Of a DNA stretch of 25,000 nt, positions 18,122 through 25,000 are shown one piece after another; position 1 is the stretch's first letter, and the number at the start of each line of letters is the position of its first letter. The stretch comes from Stramonita haemastoma (taxonomy: Eukaryota > Mollusca > Gastropoda > Neogastropoda > Muricidae): contig CM060329.1 of assembly GCA_030674155.1 (NCBI GenBank), positions 14,171,667 through 14,196,666 of the forward strand, written 5' to 3'. Position numbers and translations under genes: made by a program. Below the pieces are notes generated by a model, which was not told the origin of the DNA, searched no databases, and saw only the letters and a list, made by a program, of their open reading frames with translations.

Positions 18122-18160
18122 TTGAGTGTGTGTCACCACAAAAGCAGTGCCAACCATATT
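18122..18160 (-). repeat. Short fragment of a SINE 3' domain
   Basis: The plus-strand string TGTGTCACCACAAAAGCAG plus TGCCA and ATATT matches the corresponding part of 24045-24135 (CTGTCGCCACAAAAACAG plus CGCCA). Short and low confidence. Confidence 0.4.
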
Positions 18161-18458
18161 GTTCAGCTTTGTAAGACTATGTGGCAAGTAAGTTATTCAG
18201 CTAACACGTTGCTGAGTAATGGGTTCAAGCTCTTTGTCATGGTATTCATTCATTTTTCAAAATACAGGGAATTGCGTTTACGTCCATTTCACATAAATGA
18301 TGTTGATGTTTTCTGGTTTTACCTTTAAAACTATTCATGAAATGTCTGAGAATATGGAGCCTCTTGATGTGTGCATTCCAATTCTTTTCAAAGTATGCCT
18401 GGTCATTTTCAAGAAAACGTACCCAATGTCTCAGTTTTGTTGTTGTTTCCGTTATGTG

Positions 18459-18570
18459 TTTTTTCGTTCCTTTGCTAGAGCTCTGAGGTTTGTCAGTGGT
18501 GAAATTTTGCATATGTGACCGTTTTTACCCACCATTGAAGTCGCCACATTCCAGCTTCGGGAATAGTTGT
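18459..18570 (+). repeat. Dispersed repeat, copy 2 (partner at 15205-15323)
   Basis: TTTTTTCGTTCCTTTGCTAG, AGCTCTGAGGTT, CAGTGGTGAAATTTT and a degenerate section to GGGAATAGTTG align in order with 15205-15323. The family is unknown. Confidence 0.6.
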
Positions 18571-19800
18571 CTGTTTTCAAGACGAAACTAATTGCTTCAA
18601 CAAGGCTCTGTGGACTGGTCTTGAGGAGCATGATGTGACAGCAGCAGTGGAATATGAAAGCCGCGAGTGTTCATTTCATTAGCACGTACATGCCTCACAC
18701 AAAACTCTATTACATTTTTTCTGCTCGAAGGACTAGCTTCCAGCCCATTGAATGGTAAAATGTTTCATCATCATTCACTGAAGAAAGAAAAGCCAGACAG
18801 ACACAACAAGAAAAACATAAAGATTTCTCTAACAGCCAAAGATTTGAACTGTGGAGGCCTCTCCTTTCTGATTATTTTCACCACCGCGTCTGTCTGTCCG
18901 CAACGCTATGGTAATGACTGTCATTGGAGTGACTGTGTGGGATTCCCCTAGAAAAGGTCCGTCTGATAGTGGGGAGACAGAGACTGGAGGTGAGGGTGGG
19001 GGAGAGGACTGAAAAGGAAGGGTTAGAGAAGTGATCGACTCCCGTGTGGGACTGAAAGGCAGATAGAAAAGGTAGCAGTCCGTATCCATTTCACTCTCAG
19101 ATGGTAATTGTCACAAGTAGGGAGCGCGTTTTCACTGGGCGGGCTTTTTAATGGCCGTGGATTCTTGTATAACCTGCGCTAGCCCGCCCTTTAATTTGTC
19201 GGGGCGTTTTTAACATGGTGTACCATCCTCCCCTTTCTCCCACACTCTCCCACAGTTCCAGTTAGTGTGGCGAAGAAGGCAAGAGGGGGATTGGAGAGGT
19301 AGAGAGAGAGGGAGAGGGGGAACCAGGTTAGTACACACGATGTTGTCGTTGTCGACAATCTCTGAATGGGGGTGCGTGGTTATGGTTGAATACAGGAGCC
19401 ACCGATCCCGAACAGAAGAGCGAAAAAGTAGCGGGCGGGTGTCGTATATATTAAGGGGAAGGGGTAGGGTATGGCAGAGGAGAGAGGTATTTGAAGAGGG
19501 AGAGATCGGTTGATGTGGATCTGATGACTATTCCGGGTGGAAATCTCTCCGGCTCGTTGGCCTTTGGTCTCCGTTTTTATAGGATGTTTAATTTGTGTTA
19601 TTAGGCAGTTGGTGAGGCCCGTTTGATTGCTCTCCCTTGTTCGGGGCTTTTTGATCGGTTTGTTGTCCTGAGCTGGATCTGGGATAGATTTATGTGTCCA
19701 CTGTCTGGTTTTCTGTTTGTAGAGAAGGAAGGGTTGGGGATTGTTTTTTTAGGAAGGGCACCTGTATATCATTCTGTGTGCGCTCATGGCAAAGTACGCG
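18571..19800. other. No gene seen
   Basis: This is the longest stretch without an identified repeat. It includes GC-richer parts (18940-19060 and 19250-19510) with several short frames, none of which has a recognisable domain, signal peptide or codon bias. A G/A-rich part lies at 19270-19325. Confidence 0.45.
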
Positions 19801-19808
19801 TGTAGGCT

Positions 19809-19810
19809 AC

Positions 19811-19867
<57 letters not shown>

Positions 19868-19890
19868 GAGAGAGAGACAGAGACAGAGAT
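19809..19890. repeat. (GACA)n and (GAGAGACA)n microsatellite
   Basis: About eight GACA units followed by repeated AGAGAGAC units. Confidence 0.96.
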
Positions 19891-20009
19891 AACTTTTTTC
19901 CCAAATTTTCGAGGCACCAGAGAGTCTTTACTAGAGTTATTATATTGTATATATTTATTAATCATATTGATTACTTAATCATTATCATACATCTACTATC
20001 ATTATAGTG

Positions 20010-20461
20010 TTATATATACATATAAAATGTATGCATGTAAAATGTTTGTGTACATAATATATGTATATAATATATACACATGCATACAAACACAAACCTA
20101 CATACAAACACATAATTCATACAATCACATAGATATATACTTACAAACACATACAAACACATGCATGCATATAAACACACACACATACATGCATATATGC
20201 GTACATACATACATACAGACATACAGACAGACAGACAGACATATGCACATGCATGCATACATGCATGCATACATACATACATACATACATACATACATAC
20301 ATACATACATACATACATACATACATACATACATACATCATACATATATACATCCATCCATCCATCCATCCATCCATACACATACATACATACACATACA
20401 TACATACATACATACATACATACATACATACATACATACATACATACATACATACATACAT

Positions 20462-20494
<33 letters not shown>

Positions 20495-20940
20495 TACATA
20501 CATACATTACATACATACATACATACATACATACACATATGCATACACATATGCATACACATATGCATACATACACATATACAGACAGACAGACAGACAG
20601 ACATACTTACAGACATACTTACAGACATACTTACAGACATACTTACAGACATACTTACAGACATACAGACAGACATACAGACAGACATACATACAACATA
20701 CATACATACATACATACATACATACATACATACATACATACATACATACATACATACATACATACATACATGCATGCATGCATGCATGCATGCATGCATG
20801 CATGCATGCATGCATGCATGCATGCATGCATACATACAGGCAGGCAGGCAGGCAGGCAGGCATGCATGCAGGCGTGCATACATCATACATAATACATATA
20901 TACATCCATCCATCCATCCATCCATCCATGCATACATACA

Positions 20941-20971
<31 letters not shown>

Positions 20972-21012
20972 CATACATACATACATACATACATACATAC
21001 ATACATACATAC
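20010..21012. repeat. Compound tetranucleotide array of about 1 kb
   Basis: After an A/T-rich entry (20010-20190), blocks of ACAT, ACAG, CATC/ATCC, CACA, GCAT and GGCA tetranucleotides follow each other to 21012. A 12-bp higher unit (ACAGACATACTT) is repeated about five times at 20598-20660. The whole is an open frame in several registers because a 12-bp period contains no stop, giving Tyr-Ile-His-Thr or Met-Tyr-Val-Cys repeats. It is not a gene. Confidence 0.95.
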
Positions 21013-21111
21013 GCTGTCTTTAGAAGATTTTATCTTGCAGTGGATTTTTGGTAATCGTGATATAAATGATTTTAATCGTTATGTTGAAGAAGTAGTTGGT
21101 CACCTGTACTT

Positions 21112-21114
<3 letters not shown>

Positions 21115-21183
<69 letters not shown>
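21115..21183. repeat. (TA)n microsatellite, left flank of LINE fragment
   Basis: About 34 TA dinucleotides ending two bases before GGATCC and the first recognisable LINE codon. Confidence 0.97.
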
Positions 21184-21184
<1 letters not shown>

Positions 21185-21188
<4 letters not shown>

Positions 21189-22104
21189 CCTTTCATGATG
21201 ACATGAAGGCAACAATCCAGTGTGAGGACAGCATGTCCAACCCATTTGACATTAAGAGTGGAGTCAAGTAAGGCTGTGTCCTTGCTCCCACCCAATTTGG
21301 CATAAACGTCCGCTTCGCAGATGATATTGATGAACTAGCAGGATCAGAACAAGAGCTTGCCAGCCTAACTGTAACAAAACACATGAACATGGCCTCTAAA
21401 ACATACGGCATGGAAATCAGTGCAGAGAAGACCCAACTGATGACTAATAACGCCAAGGGCATCAGCACTGATATCAGGGTCAATGACCAGAAGCTGAAAA
21501 CAGTTCAAAGCTTCAAGTACTTGGGGGCCGTTGTATCAGACGAGGGGTCCAAGCCAGAGGTAGTATGCAGGATTGCACAGACAATAAAAGCACTGTCAAA
21601 ACTGAACACAATCTGGAAAGATAAAAAATATTTCACTCGACTCCAAGATCAGACTTTTGCGCTCCCTTGTCATATCCATATTCCTGTATGCCTGTGAATC
21701 GTGGACCTTGACTGCTGATTTGGAGAGAAGAGTATAGGTGGTAGAAATGAAATGCTTCCGGAGACTCCTTGGCATCTCCTACAGAGAACACATAAGCAAT
21801 GAAGACGTGCACAACAGAATCCAGCAAACCATTGAAAACCTTCTATCAATCGTAAAGAAGCGTTAACTTAAATGGTACGGGCATGTAACAAGATCGAAAG
21901 GACTTGCAAAAGCAATACTGCAAGGCACTGTCCAAGAAGGAAGGAAAAGAGGGTACACCAAGGAAGAGATAGAAGGACAGCATCAGCGAATGGATAGGCC
22001 TAGAACTCAACAAAACTTTGAGAAAGGCAGAACAGAGAGATGAAGGGAGGGAACTGGTTGTCAAGTCTTCAGGGGTGCCCCCCACGGTCGCCAGACTAAG
22101 GGAT

Positions 22105-22106
<2 letters not shown>
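21185..22106 (+). mobile_element. Degenerate LINE reverse transcriptase fragment
   Basis: The plus strand encodes ordered reverse transcriptase pieces: DDMKATIQCEDSMSNPFDIK and SGVK, a stop where Gln is expected (TAA at 21269-21271), GCVLAPTQFGI, NVRFADDIDELAGSEQELASL (catalytic FADD at 21314-21325), YGMEISAEKTQLMTNN, SFKYLGAVVSDEGSKPE, then after a frameshift near 21650 SLVISIFLYACESWTLTADL, KCFRRLLGISYREHISNEDV, LKWYGHVTRS and LAKAILQGTVQ. After a further frame change it ends VVKSSGVPPTVARLRD. Only about seven residues separate APT from FADD, where LINE enzymes usually have 30-40, so a palm segment is missing. Several stops and shifts make it a dead copy. It starts and ends at GGATCC beside (TA)n. 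Confidence 0.88.
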
Positions 22107-22142
<36 letters not shown>

Positions 22143-22155
22143 GTATATATATATA
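22107..22155. repeat. (TA)n microsatellite, right flank of LINE fragment
   Basis: AT repeat with two GTATATGTAT interruptions directly after the last LINE codon. It may be the element's 3' tail or part of a target duplication of the (TA)n on the left side. Confidence 0.93.
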
Positions 22156-22311
22156 GACTATGTGTGTGTATGTGTGCATATGTTTTTATACAATTCTATA
22201 ACTATACATATTTTTAATATGGCCACCAGACCACACACAAAGTGTCCGTAGTCGTAGATGTTCCAGCTGATACTCACGTAGGTTGGCTTATTCCGGCACA
22301 GAAAAGTTGTA

Positions 22312-22363
22312 AAAACACACACACGCGCGCGCGCGCCACACACACACACACACACACACGACA

Positions 22364-22395
<32 letters not shown>

Positions 22396-22498
22396 CACAC
22401 CACAAATCACACACCCCCCACACACAAATTATACACACACCCGCATGCACGCACGCATGCACGCACCCTCTCTCAACCTCCCTCCCCTACTCGCCCCC

Positions 22499-22547
<49 letters not shown>

Positions 22548-22825
22548 ACACACACACACAACACACACATACACACACATACACGCACGCACGCACGCAC
22601 CACAAATCACACACACACCCCACAAATTATACACACACGCATGCACGCACGCACGCACGTAAGCACCCTTTCTCAACCTCCCTCCCCTACTCGCCCCCTT
22701 ACACACACACACACACACGCACACACATAAACACACACACATACGTACACACACACGCACACACATACACACACACGCGCCACACACACAGGCACACACA
22801 CAGGCACACACACACACCACACACG

Positions 22826-22890
<65 letters not shown>
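22312..22890. repeat. (CA)n compound region with exact 200-bp-offset duplication
   Basis: CA, GCAC and CGCG blocks. A non-simple segment (CCACAAATCACACAC, CACAAATTATACACACAC, then TCTCAACCTCCCTCCCCTAC and TCGCCCCCTTACACAC) occurs at about 22358-22500 and again at 22558-22700, offset by exactly 200 bp. A long clean CA run lies at 22828-22890. Confidence 0.95.
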
Positions 22891-22894
<4 letters not shown>

Positions 22895-23148
22895 AAAACA
22901 TTAGAGGTCCAGCGCCGACCTATCCTTGAACAAGAGGCAGAGGCCCAAAGAGGTCTTCCCCTTGATGTCTATCTGGTGTTGGAAGGTGTGTGTGAATGGC
23001 TTAGACAGTCCGGGGCAAAAAGGACGATTACATGTGAAAACCAGGGGTAGTGCCCAACGAGCGGGAAAACCCGTTTGTGTCACTTCGTCATCACATTACA
23101 GACAGGATGGGATAGGGGTGGGGATGGTTGGATATTGACATCATTAAG

Positions 23149-23271
23149 TTGTGTGTGTGTGTGTGTGTGTTGTGTGTGTGTGCTGTGTCTGTGTGCGTGG
23201 TGTGTGTGCTGTGTGTGTGTGTGTGTGCGCGCGCGCGCGCGCGGTGTGTGTGTGTGTGTGGGCGGGGGCGC

Positions 23272-23322
<51 letters not shown>
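23149..23322. repeat. (GT)n microsatellite with CGCG core
   Basis: GT repeats with small interruptions, a GCGCGCGCGCGCGCG stretch (23227-23242) and a clean GT run (about 23275-23322). Confidence 0.96.
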
Positions 23323-23327
<5 letters not shown>

Positions 23328-23911
23328 GAGCCACGTAGAAAACAGGAATGAGTCAGAAATGAATGATGTAGTCCATGAGTGAATGGTTATACGAAGGTAA
23401 AGAAACAGATCTGAACAGATAAGTCAGCAAATATATAAAGTATTGTCAAACCTATGTGAGTTTTTAAAAAAAGGCTGGTATAATGATAATTATCTTCCAA
23501 CAGGAAATGCGTGAAAGATTGAATAATAAACCAAACGAATAAACAGAAAAGTGTATCAAATAAACAAGAAAGCAAACAAGCAAGCAAGGAAAGATACAAA
23601 AATATGAATTTTAAAAAACCTAAACGTCAGCTTACCATTGTGAGCTCGTGAAAGACTAATATTGGTGGGTTTAAAAAAAAAATTAAACCGTGCCCCTAAC
23701 TAAACAACTCTGACTACCCCCTCCCCCTCGCCACTAGGTATACCTCGTTTCTCTGCGGAACAGCCTACCTGAGCACCTATGTGATATGCTGGTAATGTCT
23801 GTCTCCTGATGTTTGTATCGTTTTGTCTAAAATTGTACGTAATTGTATTGTTTTATTGTATTGTATTGTATTGATTGTATAGCACCTATTTGTTTCTGAG
23901 ATTTAAAGTTT
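23323..23911. other. No gene seen
   Basis: A/T-rich unique-looking sequence. It includes an A-rich stretch with AAGCAAACAAGCAAGCAAGG (near 23570-23590) and a TTGTATTGTATTGTATTGA pentanucleotide run (near 23855-23875). Confidence 0.5.
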
Positions 23912-23985
23912 TAAGAGGTGACAGCCCAGATATGGCCTGTGTGGTCGGCAGGGCTATAAACAATATGATTGAATTGGATTGGATG
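23912..23985 (+). repeat. Retroposon 3' end (GCTATAAACAA type)
   Basis: TTAAGAGGTGACAGCCCAG, ATATGGCCTGTGTGGTCGG and GGGCTATAAACAATATGATT, followed by a GAATTGGATTGGAT tail. Same order as 2638-2750 and the short copy at 13817-13864. Confidence 0.65.
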
Positions 23986-24044
23986 TGTTGAATTGTATTA
24001 TAGTATATTGTGCAGTACAAACTTGTTGTGTACCGTAAACCACT

Positions 24045-24135
24045 TTGTTTCACACAGATTTCTCTCAGTGAAATTCTGGCTGGACCCCCGTGGAGGGAGC
24101 CTGTCGCCACAAAAACAGCGCCATCATTATTTTAA
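24045..24135 (-). repeat. SINE 3'-domain fragment (gastropod type)
   Basis: On the minus strand it reads GATGGCGCTGT, GTGGCGACAGGCTCCCTCC, AGAATTTCACTGAGAGAAAT and CTGTGTGA. I recall a very similar GGCGCTGT, GCGACGCGCTCTCCC and AATTTCACACAGAGAAATCTG order from the 3' part of a common gastropod SINE. No tRNA head is present on this copy. The match is from memory and needs a database search. Confidence 0.5.
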
Positions 24136-24149
24136 AAAAAACATATTTT

Positions 24150-24575
24150 CCTGTCAAAATCTGCATTTGTTTCCTTAGGAAAGTGTCTTTTTTCTACACA
24201 ATTGTTTAGACAGGAACAACTCTCTTGTCAACGTACGTTCTTTTACGTGGTCTCGGAGACGTGTTGCACACAGAACCTCAGTTTCTCGTTTCATCCAACA
24301 GATTAGCACCCAAACAACCACTAAGGGTCTTGTGGAATTGGGAAAAAGCTCGGGTACATGACAGACGTGTGTCTGCATTCAGGGGAAATGAAATTATCTG
24401 GCACACAACGCTGAATACAAATGACTGATCGCTGAATGCTTGGGCAAAGAGAGTCACTTGATCACCAGCTTACTCCTCCAATGACTGAGAGGAGGAGTGT
24501 CAGCCTGCAAGAAGAATGAACAATTTTAGAAGGAGCAAGAGAAAGAAAAGGAGAGAGAAGAGTGGCGGGAGAAGC
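24150..24575. other. No gene seen
   Basis: Unique-looking sequence. Short frames on both strands have no recognisable features. Confidence 0.45.
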
Positions 24576-24670
24576 AGAAGAAGAAGCAGAAGAAGAAGAG
24601 GAAGAAGAAGAGGAACACCAACAACAAACAACAACGACGACGACGACGACAACGACAACGACAAGAACAA
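24576..24670. repeat. (GAA)n and (GAC/AAC)n trinucleotide repeats
   Basis: GAAGAAGCAGAAGAAGAAG-type units (24576-24613) followed by AACAACAAACAAC and GACGACGACGACGAC (about 24620-24665). The minus-strand poly-Ser and poly-Val frames are products of this. Confidence 0.93.
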
Positions 24671-24710
24671 GAAAAAAAACAACCATAAAAAGCAAAAGCA
24701 GAAGAAAATC

Positions 24711-25000
<290 letters not shown>

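Noticed and set aside
17852..18328. 158-residue open frame, possible membrane protein
   Set aside because: Hydrophobic runs come from A/T-rich sequence and the (TA)n repeat (Ile-Tyr run). No recognisable family or splice context.
19120..19180. Inverted copy of the GGCCATTAA module
   Set aside because: Only about nine bases (TTAATGGCC) match, with no continuation of the other module motifs.
20027..21271. 414-residue open frame on the plus strand
   Set aside because: It is a translation of tetranucleotide arrays and (TA)n, with only the last ~27 codons belonging to the LINE fragment. A 12-bp period without stops keeps frames open by chance.

Overview
This window looks like non-coding DNA from an animal nuclear genome. 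Its repeat content points to a mollusc, most plausibly a marine gastropod. The reasons are very dense long microsatellites (GA, CA, CT, ACAT, TA), several tRNA-headed SINE copies of types I associate with gastropods, and two 5'-truncated non-LTR retrotransposon fragments whose proteins resemble LINEs abundant in molluscs. The taxon is an inference and could not be checked by a search. I see no convincing host gene. Almost every long open frame is a translated microsatellite (runs of HTHT, VCVC, SLSL, IYIY or HTYI) or runs through a tandem repeat whose unit is a multiple of three.

Layout. 1-3600: (GA)n, (GT)n and (CA)n blocks with SINE pieces between them (956-1036, 1600-1875, 2638-2750). 3700-5700: SINE-rich, with a 3' SINE fragment (3760-3875), a chimeric tRNA/5S-headed element (4032-4246) and a complete tRNA-headed SINE (5302-5631), all between TTTC, GA and GT repeats. 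5700-7700: long GT and GA repeats around an old imperfect foldback structure of about 540 bp (6470-7012). 8814-11064: three unrelated minisatellites in succession (30-, 35- and 34-bp units); the last decays strongly towards its right edge. 11342-12004: LINE reverse-transcriptase tail on the minus strand, followed directly by a 59-bp x 4 array (12023-12259) and a second foldback structure with a perfect 41-bp inverted repeat (12345-12385/12581-12621). 12970-14000: CA/CT repeats. 14815-14985: second tRNA/5S-headed element. 15990-16740: CTA, CT and GT repeats. 17312-17622: another tRNA-headed SINE. 20010-21012: about 1 kb of tetranucleotide arrays. 21115-22155: LINE fragment bracketed on both sides by (TA)n. 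22310-23325: CA/GT repeats with an exact 200-bp-offset duplication. 24700-25000: (CT)n running off the window.

The elements suggest a retrotransposition network. SINEs with different Pol III heads (tRNA only, or tRNA fused to the 3' half of 5S rRNA) carry a similar 3' tail, which is what would be expected if one LINE machinery mobilised them. Both LINE fragments are dead copies. The best leads are the tRNA/5S chimeric SINE, the two foldback structures, the deletion-dominated decay of the 34-bp array, and the fused or deleted reverse-transcriptase fragment at 21186-22106.
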